Part shown: positions 16,069-22,928 of the stretch, in pieces
Numbering within the stretch: the stretch's first letter is position 1
Layout of the letters: each line of letters starts with the position of its first letter
Assembly: GCF_020216065.1 (NCBI RefSeq)
Contig: NZ_JAIWNA010000004.1
Coordinates: forward strand, 62,001 to 126,000
From: Nocardia rosealba
Lineage (GTDB): Bacteria > Actinomycetota > Actinomycetes > Mycobacteriales > Mycobacteriaceae
DNA: 64,000 nt
Reading direction: 5' to 3'
The notes under the pieces: model-generated
Told to the model about the DNA's origin: nothing
Databases searched by the model: none
The model's input: only the letters and a program-made list of their open reading frames with translations
Made by a program: the position numbers and the translations under genes

Positions 16069-16869
16069 ATGGCGGCAGAGAAAGAATCGCTTCTCGCCGC
16101 AGACCAGTCCGCACGCGACGTTGCCTACCAGCAGAGCCTGCCCACTCTGCGAGAAGGCGCGACGGCGGGCCTGACCGCCGCCACACTTGCGGGCGGGACC
16201 GCGTTCGTGCTGGCCGTGGTCGCCAGGCGCCGAGAAGGCAAGCGGCTCACTGAGTTCAGTGCGCAGGACTGGGCTGATATCGCGGGCGGGGCCGGCATGG
16301 GTTTCGGCAAGGGTGGTGTCCGAGGTCTGAGTATCTATGCGCTCACGAATTTCACCGCTACCTCCGCCGCCGTCGCGAGCTCGATAGTCACCGCTTCTTT
16401 CGGTATCGCAGAGCAAGCGAACAAGCTGCGTCGCGACGAGATCGACGAACTGGCGTTCATCGAGAACGCCGAGCTCGTGGCCTTGGAGGCCGCTGTGCGC
16501 GCGCTGTCGTCGTTCGTCGGCCAGGCGACGATCCCCATTCCTGTTCTCGGAGCTGTCATCGGCACCACGATCGGCACGGTGATGTACAAGGCCGTCGCGT
16601 CGTCGCTGTCGAAGCGTGAGGCGGCGCTGATCGAGCGCTACCTCGACGAGCAGCGCGTCCTCGACGAGCAGCTGGCCGCCGAGTACCAGGAGGTACTGGC
16701 GCAGCTGGATCGGGGCATGTCGGACTTTCTCGGGTTGCTCGAACGGGCCTTCTCGCCCGACATCCAGGTTGCGTTGACCGGATCGATCGAGCTGGCGGTA
16801 GAACTCGGCGTGGCTGTGCACGAGATCCTGGATTCCGAGGAGAAGGCTCTCGCCTACTTCCTCGATTGA
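16069..16869 (+). CDS. Glycine-rich membrane protein with C-terminal coiled coil, probably 5'-truncated
   Basis: 266 codons from the first ATG. Order: a helical N-terminus, a hydrophobic stretch (ATLAGGTAFVLAVVA), a conserved-looking block ADIAGGAGMGFGKGGVRGLS then ALTNFTATSAAVASSIVTAS, a second membrane-like block IPIPVLGAVIGTTIGTVMYK, and a charged helix of about 90 residues (KREAALIERYLDEQRVLDEQ). I do not recognise the family. No ribosome site precedes 16069 and the frame is open further upstream into the permease remnant, so the true N-terminus was probably lost at the junction. Whether it is still expressed is unknown. Confidence 0.55.
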   Translation: MAAEKESLLAADQSARDVAYQQSLPTLREGATAGLTAATLAGGTAFVLAVVARRREGKRLTEFSAQDWADIAGGAGMGFGKGGVRGLSIYALTNFTATSAAVASSIVTASFGIAEQANKLRRDEIDELAFIENAELVALEAAVRALSSFVGQATIPIPVLGAVIGTTIGTVMYKAVASSLSKREAALIERYLDEQRVLDEQLAAEYQEVLAQLDRGMSDFLGLLERAFSPDIQVALTGSIELAVELGVAVHEILDSEEKALAYFLD

Positions 16870-17232
16870 GAGATACCCCCACACAGAACAGTCCCCGGTA
16901 GTCTCCATCGAACCGTGGGTTATCAGTCGTCGCTGACAGCTCCGGAATTCGACTGGCTTGCCGGGGGCTTAGCCGGATCCTGAAAAACAACTCACCGCTG
17001 TCGACGGACGTCTCTGTCGGTAGCGTAGCCATTTTCCGGTGCTCCGGTATGTCTCCAGTCTGCTCCGATTTCTCCTGCTGTCAATACTTGTTGCCTGACT
17101 ATTTCGCCGAAATTCCGAGGTCGGGCGAGGTGTTGGTGTGCGGCATTGTGCGGACGGCCGGTGCGGAGGACAGTGGGTATGTCCGGTGGTGTCCACCGGG
17201 GGCGCCACTCTTGGAGAAGCAGGAGGTTGCCT
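16870..17232. other. 363-base intergenic region, nothing assignable
   Basis: No gene with coding character is seen on either strand. Long open frames here are shadows of neighbouring coding DNA. No strong hairpin or repeat was found. The last 30 bases hold the AGGAGG ribosome site of the next gene, so a promoter for that gene should lie in this stretch. Confidence 0.5.
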
Positions 17233-17856
17233 GTGTACGCACGTTCGAGCACTATCGCGGCTCAGCCGTCTTCGATCGACAGCGGGATCGCGTACCTCCG
17301 TAACAACGTGATGCCGCAGTTGCCCGAGCTCGACGGATGGGTCGGCCTGTCGCTGATGGTGAACAGGGCGACGGGACGTTGCATCGCCACGACCGCGTGG
17401 GATTCGGAGGAAGCGCTGCAGTCGAGCCAGTCGCGTGCCCAGCCGTTGCGTGACGGTCTGGCCCAGGCGATGAGTGGGCGGCTGGAGAAGATCGACGAAT
17501 GGGATGTTGCCGTCATGCACCGCGAACATCTGGCAGGCCCGCGCGCGTGCACCCGATGCACCTGGTTGCAGGTGGATCCGGCCGGGATGGACCTGCTGAT
17601 CGACACATTCAAGAACAGACTGCTGCCTGCGTTCGAGGAGCTCGAAGGGTTCCGCAGCGCCAGCTTGTTCGTCGACCGGGAAACCGGGCGTGCGGTCGGC
17701 TCCACCGTCTGGTCGAGTGTCGAGGAGTTGGACAGCAGCCGCGAACACACGGACCGGATGAGGGCCGCGGCCTCGCGCAGCCTGAGCGCCGACGTCCTCG
17801 ATGTAGCGGAGTTCCGGCTCGGCTTCGCGCACCTGCGCGTACCCGAATTGGTGTGA
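17233..17856 (+). CDS. Tandem ABM-like (dimeric alpha-beta barrel) protein
   Basis: 207 aa made of two similar halves of about 100 residues. The first has MPQLPELDGWVGLSLMVNRA followed by ATTAWDSEEAL; the second has LLPAFEELEGFRSASLFVDR followed by GSTVWSSVEEL. Each half shows the ferredoxin-like pattern of antibiotic-biosynthesis-monooxygenase/EthD-like domains, fused so that one chain can form the barrel usually made by a dimer. Function unknown; related proteins are oxygenases or stress proteins. The GTG at 17233 has a perfect AGGAGG six bases upstream, which fixes the start. Confidence 0.78.
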   Translation: MYARSSTIAAQPSSIDSGIAYLRNNVMPQLPELDGWVGLSLMVNRATGRCIATTAWDSEEALQSSQSRAQPLRDGLAQAMSGRLEKIDEWDVAVMHREHLAGPRACTRCTWLQVDPAGMDLLIDTFKNRLLPAFEELEGFRSASLFVDRETGRAVGSTVWSSVEELDSSREHTDRMRAAASRSLSADVLDVAEFRLGFAHLRVPELV

Positions 17857-17866
17857 TGCGCTGGGT

Positions 17867-17898
17867 GATCCGGCCGGGAGGGTGCTTCCGGCCGGATC
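17867..17898 (+). terminator. Hairpin terminator after the ABM-like gene
   Basis: A perfect 11-base stem GATCCGGCCGG / CCGGCCGGATC with a 10-base loop starts 11 bases after the stop at 17856. No poly-T follows. Confidence 0.65.
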
Positions 17899-18078
17899 GG
17901 CCGTGCCCGGCGGACACCGAGTCGAGGTGGCCCGGATCACGGCGTTCACCGAGGCAGTGGAGAGCTCGGTCCGCCTGATCTCCGGCCGGGGTGATCGTGT
18001 CGGTTTCGTCCAAGACGGGCGTTGGTGCCTCGACTTAGGGTGAGTGCAGTCCGACGCACGATCTTCAGGAGGAATCGC

Positions 18079-18654
18079 ATGACACGCGAGCTGGTTTACA
18101 CGGGATTCATGTCGCTCGACGGAGTGGTCGATTCGCCCGGTGGCACCGTTGAAGGGCATCGCAGTGGTGGGTGGGTCATGCAGACCGAGTTCGTGCCGGA
18201 GGCGTATTCGCTCAAGGGGGAGGAGCTCGCGGAGACCTCGGCGCTGATGTTCGGGCGACGCAGCTATGAGGCGTTCGCGCCGATCTGGCGGGATTCCGAA
18301 GACCACGCCGCGTACAAGGATCTGCCCAAGTATGTGGTGTCCTCGACACTGTCCGAGGACGATCTGATCGACGGCTGGGGTGACATCACGATCCTGCGGA
18401 CCGTCGCGGACGTGGAGAAGCTGAAGCAGTCCGACGGTGGGGCCATCTTCATCCACGGCAGTGCCGAACTGGCACGGACTCTCGGTGACGCCGACCTGAT
18501 CGACCGCTACAACCTGTTGGTCTTCCCGGTCCTGCTCGGCGCGGGCAAGAACCTCTTCAGCCATTCGGACCGACCGAAACAGCAACTGCGGCTGCGGGAT
18601 TCGGATACCTACAGCAACGGTGTGGCGAAACTCGTCTACGACGTGGTGCGCTGA
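18079..18654 (+). CDS. Dihydrofolate reductase family protein (RibD C-terminal-like)
   Basis: 191 aa. The pattern MTRELVYTGFMSLDGVVDSP, LMFGRRSYEAFAPIW, IFIHGSAELARTL and YNLLVFPVLLGAGKNLF is that of small DHFR-fold reductases (YwjB/RibD-C type) common in actinobacteria. These bind NADPH; their substrate is mostly unknown. A strong AGGAGG precedes the ATG at 18079. The last 19 bases overlap the 3' end of the convergent AraC gene. Confidence 0.88.
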   Translation: MTRELVYTGFMSLDGVVDSPGGTVEGHRSGGWVMQTEFVPEAYSLKGEELAETSALMFGRRSYEAFAPIWRDSEDHAAYKDLPKYVVSSTLSEDDLIDGWGDITILRTVADVEKLKQSDGGAIFIHGSAELARTLGDADLIDRYNLLVFPVLLGAGKNLFSHSDRPKQQLRLRDSDTYSNGVAKLVYDVVR

Positions 18655-19340
18655 CCGAGCGCGATCGCCCCGCCCGCACCTTCGCGTAATTGCCGCGCTG
18701 TGCGCCCGACATAGCGTCGCAGCGCGCGGGCGAGGTGGGGTTCGTCGTAGTACTCGAGCTTGGCCACGACATCGGCCGCCGTCTCACCCGCACTCAGCAG
18801 CTGAGCCGCGGTGCGGACGCGTTCGATCTGGCGGACCGCCCCCTGTGTGAGGCCGGTGGAGGTGCGGAATCGGCGTTCGAGTGTCCGCTCACCGACAGCG
18901 GGCTGTGCACCACGCAGTGCCTCGACGACCAGTTGGTCGCGACCGACCACGCCCGCCGTGACCAGCCGTCCGACGAGCGTCTCGGCGTCGTCCGGGTGTG
19001 GTGTCTCCCAGCGTGCTCCGTCGAGCCAGAAGCCGCGGTCGGTGATGTCCGGCAGCATGACTCCACCGTCTACCAGGGACGATGTCGCGACGGTACGCAA
19101 CGAGGTGCCGACGGCGAACTGGACACCGAGAAAACTGGCGCCCTCGGGTACCGGCGCCGTTCCCGCCCGGCTCTCCGGCCCCGTCACCGCGGCTCCGCGC
19201 ACACCGTCCTGGTCCCAGAAGACCAATCCCCACGTTTCGGTCGCCACGGAGGTCATCTCCGCCACGTGCTCGCTACGACAGGTCCATACCGTGGAAACCC
19301 ACGGCGAATCGGACCCGCGCCCGTCGAACACCAAACCCAC
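18636..19340 (-). CDS. AraC-family transcriptional regulator
   Basis: 234 aa. Residues about 140-225 form the tandem HTH of AraC proteins (GERTLERRFRTSTGLTQGAVRQI then VVAKLEYYDEPHLARALRRYVG). The N-terminal part (SDSPWVSTVWTCRSEH...) resembles the ligand domain of short actinobacterial AraC proteins often linked to DHFR-family genes. It overlaps the convergent reductase gene by 19 bases, suggesting a functional link. The start is a GTG at 19340 that lies inside a 16-base sequence repeated at 19975. Confidence 0.85.
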   Translation of the reverse strand: MGLVFDGRGSDSPWVSTVWTCRSEHVAEMTSVATETWGLVFWDQDGVRGAAVTGPESRAGTAPVPEGASFLGVQFAVGTSLRTVATSSLVDGGVMLPDITDRGFWLDGARWETPHPDDAETLVGRLVTAGVVGRDQLVVEALRGAQPAVGERTLERRFRTSTGLTQGAVRQIERVRTAAQLLSAGETAADVVAKLEYYDEPHLARALRRYVGRTARQLREGAGGAIALGQRTTS

Positions 19341-19415
19341 ACGTCGATGCTAATAGGCCGTGCGACGATCTGGTCCCTGTCCCCGGTGCTGACCGCCGCC
19401 GTTGTCGCGGAAAAG
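19336..19415 (+). repeat. Vestigial copy of the SUKH gene start (repeat unit A)
   Basis: The 16-mer at 19336-19351 recurs at 19975-19990, and the 20-mer at 19356-19375 recurs at 20050-20069. Beyond the 20-mer the two copies stay similar: here CTG replaces the ATG of the SUKH gene and the next codons read SPVLTAAVVAEKYR against SGELTADAVVEEWK in the intact gene. This unit is therefore the broken 5' end of a duplicated SUKH-type gene, cut off by the DUF1990 gene. Confidence 0.6.
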
Positions 19416-19428
19416 TACCGTCGTAGGC

Positions 19429-19938
19429 ATGCACGATCTGACCTACGCACCCGCAGGCTCGACCTGCCCCGCCGAGCGCATGTGGGCCGAAGGTCCCGAC
19501 GGGTTCCAGCGATTCGAGACCTGCGTGGTGATCGGGGACGGTGAGCAGGTGTGTGAAGCGGCGAGGCAGGCGGTGTTGTGCTGGGGTGTGAAGCGGCGCA
19601 GTGGGTTTCGGGTCGTCCCGGATGGGACCGTCGCTGTCGGCGCGGAGTATCGGGTGAGCGTGGGGTGGGGGCCGCTGTCGATCCATGAACCCGTGCGGGT
19701 GGTGGCGGTGGTCGATACCGAGGACAGGTGTGGGTTCGCTTATGGCACCCTGCCGGGGCATCCGGTGTGTGGTGAGGAGGCGTTCGTGGTGCATCGACGA
19801 CCTGACGGGACCGTGGAATTCACACTGAGGTCGCTCACCCGACCCGCGCCGACCGGATTCTGGCGGACGATCTTTCCGATCCTGCTCGTCGCCCAGCGCC
19901 ACTACCGCCGCCGCTATCTGCGTGCACTGCTGCGCTGA
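19429..19938 (+). CDS. DUF1990 family protein
   Basis: 169 aa. The layout fits DUF1990: LTYAPAGSTCPAERMWAEGPDGFQ, an IGDGEQVCEAARQAVLCWGV element, VAVGAEYRVSVGWGPLSIHEPVRV, and a basic C-terminal helix (RHYRRRYLRALLR). No activity is known for the family. The ATG at 19429 directly follows the vestigial SUKH start, so its expression may come from that older promoter. Confidence 0.8.
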   Translation: MHDLTYAPAGSTCPAERMWAEGPDGFQRFETCVVIGDGEQVCEAARQAVLCWGVKRRSGFRVVPDGTVAVGAEYRVSVGWGPLSIHEPVRVVAVVDTEDRCGFAYGTLPGHPVCGEEAFVVHRRPDGTVEFTLRSLTRPAPTGFWRTIFPILLVAQRHYRRRYLRALLR

Positions 19939-19974
19939 CCGCGTCGACGTGCGTTGTCGACGCGGCGACACCAG

Positions 19975-20070
19975 CCCACACGTCGATGCTGATCAACAGC
20001 GGTGACACCGCCAGAAGAGCCGCAGATTTTCGGTGGTGCAGCAGCGAACGGCCGTGCGACGATCTGGTCT
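19975..20070 (+). repeat. Repeat unit B, upstream region of the SUKH gene
   Basis: This is the intact counterpart of unit A: the 16-mer at 19975-19990 and the 20-mer at 20050-20069, separated by about 59 bases that are absent from unit A. It ends at the SUKH ATG (20071) and probably carries its promoter. Confidence 0.6.
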
Positions 20071-20718
20071 ATGTCCGGGGAGCTGACCGCCGATGCCGTT
20101 GTCGAAGAATGGAAGTCGCGACTGATCGCGCTCGCGCGCACGCCGGAGTATGTCTTTGTCGACACGCCGCAAGAGTTGATCGACCGGCATCGGGCACGGC
20201 TCACCACCTTCGAGGGCTGTACCGACGCGGAGCTCGAGGCTGTCGAGAAGCGGATCGGCGGGCGGTTCCCTGAGGTGTTTCGTCAGTACCTGCTGCAGAT
20301 GGGTGAGGCGTGCGGTGACCTCTTCCGAGGGAGCGATCGCGGGGGTATCCGATGCTTCGATCGGCTGTGTGACGACGCACGGGAGATCGTCGAAGACGTG
20401 GGCGGCAGGTGGACACTACCGCCCGACGCCGCCATCGTTCTCACCCATCAGGGCTATACGTTCGATTACGTGCGTGCAGTCGGCGGATTCGACGGACCGG
20501 TTCTGCGATGGACGGATGGAAGTCCCGACGAGGACATTCAGATCGCGGCCACGTTCGCCCACTATGTCGACGCGCAGCTCCGGCTGAGTGAGCGCAACAA
20601 CCGCACAGCCCGTGAGCGAGGTGGCTACTGCCTCGTTCTTTATCCAGGTGGCGGACAGCGCTTTTACTCAGCGCGAAACTCAGCTCGAACCTTCTCGGCC
20701 GCCGAGAATCAGCGGTGA
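20071..20718 (+). CDS. SMI1/KNR4 (SUKH) family protein
   Basis: 215 aa. The SUKH core begins at LTTFEGCTDAELEAVEKRIG and continues RFPEVFRQYLLQMGEACGDL; the later DAAIVLTHQGYTFDYVRAVG and PVLRWTDG segments complete the fold. Many SUKH proteins are immunity factors that bind secreted nuclease toxins. No toxin gene is seen here, so it is an orphan. The repeat at 19336 shows that a second copy once stood upstream. The ATG lacks a Shine-Dalgarno sequence. The last 35 residues (from about RERGGYC) are not typical of the domain. Confidence 0.78.
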   Translation: MSGELTADAVVEEWKSRLIALARTPEYVFVDTPQELIDRHRARLTTFEGCTDAELEAVEKRIGGRFPEVFRQYLLQMGEACGDLFRGSDRGGIRCFDRLCDDAREIVEDVGGRWTLPPDAAIVLTHQGYTFDYVRAVGGFDGPVLRWTDGSPDEDIQIAATFAHYVDAQLRLSERNNRTARERGGYCLVLYPGGGQRFYSARNSARTFSAAENQR

Positions 20719-20902
20719 CTTTCGGACGGCCATCTCCAGGGGGGCCGTTCATCCCGGCGAGACCACGGCGCCGCCGACCGTGAGCCGGGCAATCACGCCG
20801 AATTCCGAACGCGGCATGCGTGTTTCAAAACTGTGCGCGAAAGGTGATTCGCATATCGATCGCGGATCTGAACCAAAGAATGGATTGGTCGATCGGCGCA
20901 GA

Positions 20903-20956
20903 TGTGAAATAGATCACAAATATTGATTTAATATCTTTCGGCTATTACTAATAGCC
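20903..20956 (+). promoter_or_regulatory. GlxR/CRP-type box plus hairpin dyad upstream of a secreted-protein gene
   Basis: TGTGAAATAGATCACA at 20903-20918 fits the corynebacterial GlxR consensus TGTGA-NN-TA-NN-TCACA at every fixed position, and the general CRP site. It is followed by A/T-rich DNA and a perfect dyad GGCTATT-ACT-AATAGCC at 20940-20956. The gene start is at 21014. cAMP-dependent control is inferred. Confidence 0.7.
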
Positions 20957-21013
20957 CGGTCGACATTCGCTTGGTCCAGCTTTGGGGGGCAAAAGGTCGA
21001 GAGGGAGTAGTCA

Positions 21014-21598
21014 ATGTTCATGCGTTCAACCCGCAACATTCTCCTCGGTGCACTGCCCGTAGTTGTGGCGGTCGCCTTCGCCGGTAGCGGCGTCGCGTCG
21101 GCGGACGCCGCCGCCGACCAGCAGGCTCAGCCGGCCACCGTGCTGGCCGTCCCGGGGGACAACTTCGCGACGGCCGTTGCCGCGTTTTCGTTCGGATCCG
21201 CCGTCCCGGCGGGCGCTGTGATTTCGCAGGATGCCGAGCCTTCGATTCCGCAGGCCGCCGAGCTTTCGGACGAAGGCTTGGTTTCGGAGGTGGCAGCTCC
21301 CGCGATTTCCGAGGCAACCGCCCCCGTTGTTTCGGACGTGATCGAGAACCAGGTGGAAGAGGTCGCGACCAATCCGAAGGCCGAGAACTCCGACCCGGTG
21401 GTCAATGGTGCTCTCGCCGGTGCCGGTCTTGGTGCGCTGGCCACGCTGGTCAACTGCATCCCGTCCGCGATCGTCTTGGGTGTGGGCTACCCGATCTGCC
21501 TCCTCCTCGGCGTTCTTCCCCACGCGGCAATCGGTGCCATCATCGGTGGCGTTGTGGGCCATGTGAATCCGGAGGTCGTTCCGCAAGTTCTGCCCTGA
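21014..21598 (+). CDS. Secreted or envelope protein, unknown
   Basis: 194 aa. A signal peptide (RSTRNILLGALPVVVAVAFAGSG, cleavage after ASA) is followed by an Ala/Val/Glu-rich linker (about 40-125) and a hydrophobic glycine-rich C-terminal region with paired segments NGALAGAGLGALATLV and AAIGAIIGGVVGHV and two Cys. It probably sits in the envelope through this glycine-zipper-like tail. Small proteins of this type are frequent in Nocardia. GAGGGAG precedes the ATG at 21014; the upstream region carries a GlxR-type box. Confidence 0.75.
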   Translation: MFMRSTRNILLGALPVVVAVAFAGSGVASADAAADQQAQPATVLAVPGDNFATAVAAFSFGSAVPAGAVISQDAEPSIPQAAELSDEGLVSEVAAPAISEATAPVVSDVIENQVEEVATNPKAENSDPVVNGALAGAGLGALATLVNCIPSAIVLGVGYPICLLLGVLPHAAIGAIIGGVVGHVNPEVVPQVLP

Positions 21599-21633
21599 CA
21601 ATGTAGGTCTGTAGCTGCCCCTGCTTCGGGACT

Positions 21634-21677
21634 CCCGGTGCCGCTGTGGTGAAAAGCCCAGCCGCACCGGGGGTTTT
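21634..21677 (+). terminator. Intrinsic terminator after the secreted-protein gene
   Basis: A 13-base stem with one mismatch (21634-21646 with 21659-21671) is followed by GGTTTTG. The loop is 12 bases. Confidence 0.75.
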
Positions 21678-21694
21678 GCTGCGGGGATACTGAT

Positions 21695-22177
21695 GTGGTG
21701 CTCGGAGCGGAAGAGTTCGATCTCGTAATGGCTGTCATTCGTCGCGACATCGACGAGGTGCGACGCGCTCACGAGGCCGGCGTCGACCTGGCGAGCGCCA
21801 CCGCGCCGGGAGGCACTCTTTCCGGCTGGGCTGCGGAGTGGGGCAGAACCGAGATCCTCGCGTACCTGCTGGCCGAGGGAATCGAGGTGGAGCCGAGAGC
21901 TCTTTCGAAGGCCGCGGACAAGGGACATGCCGAGACGGTGAGGCTACTGCTCGACCATGGCATGAATCCGGATCTTCCGACTGAGTGGCCGCCGCTGTGC
22001 GCAGCAGCAATCGGCGGCTCGCCCGAGTGCATCCGAGCTCTCTTGCGGGCAGGAGCACGGGTCGATGTTCGGATGGGCCCGCAGGTAGGCCTCGCGAGCG
22101 GAAAAACCCCTCGGGAGCTCGCCGCAATGCGTCCTACAGAAGGTACGGCGGAGATACTCCGGCTACTCGAACAGTAA
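21695..22177 (+). CDS. Ankyrin-repeat protein
   Basis: 160 aa with about four ankyrin repeats: DIDEVRRAHEAGVDLASATA, GRTEILAYLLAEGIEVE, GHAETVRLLLDHGMNPD and SPECIRALLRAGARVDV. Such short proteins bind other proteins; in polymorphic toxin loci they can act as immunity factors, but no toxin is present here. The start is a GTG at 21695, 18 bases past the preceding terminator, with a possible ATG at 21728. Confidence 0.82.
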   Translation: MVLGAEEFDLVMAVIRRDIDEVRRAHEAGVDLASATAPGGTLSGWAAEWGRTEILAYLLAEGIEVEPRALSKAADKGHAETVRLLLDHGMNPDLPTEWPPLCAAAIGGSPECIRALLRAGARVDVRMGPQVGLASGKTPRELAAMRPTEGTAEILRLLEQ

Positions 22178-22310
22178 ACTGCGGCGCACCGCCACCGGCC
22201 GGACCGGCGACGCCGTCGTCCGAAGTCCCCTCGCAACTCACCGAGTCTGCCGCGCCCAAGCGAGCAGGGGCGGTGGTTCATGCAACGCGGACGGTGGGTC
22301 TCGGAACCTC

Positions 22311-22409
22311 ATGGAGTACCTCGACCGCCGCACCGGCCTGTGGCTGAAGGTGAGCCACTTGGTCACCGTGCAGGACGCCGAGACGTTTCTCGCACGCGCC
22401 GGGTTCTAG
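22311..22409 (+). pseudogene. C-terminal gene fragment next to tRNA-Leu
   Basis: The frame reads MEYLDRRTGLWLKVSHLVTV and continues to QDAETFLARAGF and a stop, with 13 more plausible in-frame residues upstream (CNADGGSRNL). It looks like the last 40-45 residues of a lost protein. No start or upstream domain is present between 22178 and 22311. I do not recognise the family. Confidence 0.35.
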
Positions 22410-22451
22410 ACACGCGCGGGGCCCACTCGGCGCCGTCCGATCAGCCCTGAT

Positions 22452-22467
22452 CTGACCCGAAGGTCAG
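22452..22467 (-). terminator. Short hairpin downstream of tRNA-Leu
   Basis: CTGACC-CGAA-GGTCAG is a perfect 6-base stem with a tetraloop, 9 bases beyond the 3' end of the minus-strand tRNA. Confidence 0.45.
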
Positions 22468-22475
22468 GAATCTGT

Positions 22476-22556
22476 GCGCGAGAGGGGACTTGAACCCCTA
22501 CGTCCGTGGACACCAGAACCTAAATCTGGCGCGTCTGCCAATTTCGCCACTCGCGC
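22476..22556 (-). tRNA. tRNA-Leu (UAG anticodon)
   Basis: A 7-base acceptor stem GCGCGAG/CTCGCGC, a long variable arm, a T loop GGTTCAAGTCC and anticodon TAG in GATTTAGGTT are read on the minus strand. 81 bases without an encoded CCA. Confidence 0.95.
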
Positions 22557-22577
22557 TGGATGTGTACGACCGTCCAA

Positions 22578-22606
22578 ACTCTACCGGGCGAATCGGGCTC
22601 TCCCAA
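22578..22606 (-). promoter_or_regulatory. Probable tRNA-Leu promoter
   Basis: On the minus strand TTGGGA (22601-22606) and TAGAGT (22578-22583) are separated by exactly 17 bases. The -10 box ends 21 bases before the tRNA 5' end. Confidence 0.5.
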
Positions 22607-22686
22607 GCGTTGGGGCGGCGTGGCGTACTGGTGGGTAACACGACCTGGGGTTATAACGATTCGGTAAAGGTCAATATGAGGGGCAC

Positions 22687-22829
22687 TCATGTTTTGCAAA
22701 CGGACAGTAGGGCCTCACCTGCGGGTTCAAACATGAGGCGGGGTCATGTTTCAGAATAAAGTGGTACGGGCGTGCGGAAATACTGGGTGGTAGCTGCCGT
22801 GGGGGCGGGAAACGTGAGGCTTTCCTCAT
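22687..22829 (+). promoter_or_regulatory. fas upstream region with repeated TCATGTTT half-sites
   Basis: A perfect inverted repeat AAACATGA-N7-TCATGTTT lies at 22729-22751, with a third half-site TCATGTTT at 22687-22694. A smaller dyad TGAGG-CTTT-CCTCA lies at 22815-22828. The region sits 100-240 bases before the FAS-I start in a 372-base gene-free interval. In mycobacteria fas is controlled by the TetR-type activator FasR binding inverted repeats here. That this is the equivalent site is inference. Confidence 0.55.
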
Positions 22830-22928
22830 GATTTTGTGCGATCGTGGCTTCTAACAGGCCCGAGGGGCTGCCGGATACGTGTGCGTGCCGTCGGTGGGCG
22901 GAGCGCCAGGAGAAGGAAGTCGAGCGAC

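Noticed and set aside
16969..18585. Long minus-strand frame of 538 codons
   Set aside because: It covers the ABM-like and DHFR-family genes in antisense, has low-complexity composition and no ribosome site; the plus-strand genes have perfect ribosome sites.
20588..20926. Plus-strand 112-codon frame overlapping the end of the SUKH gene
   Set aside because: It overlaps the SUKH frame and runs through the promoter region with the GlxR box; no domain or start signal.
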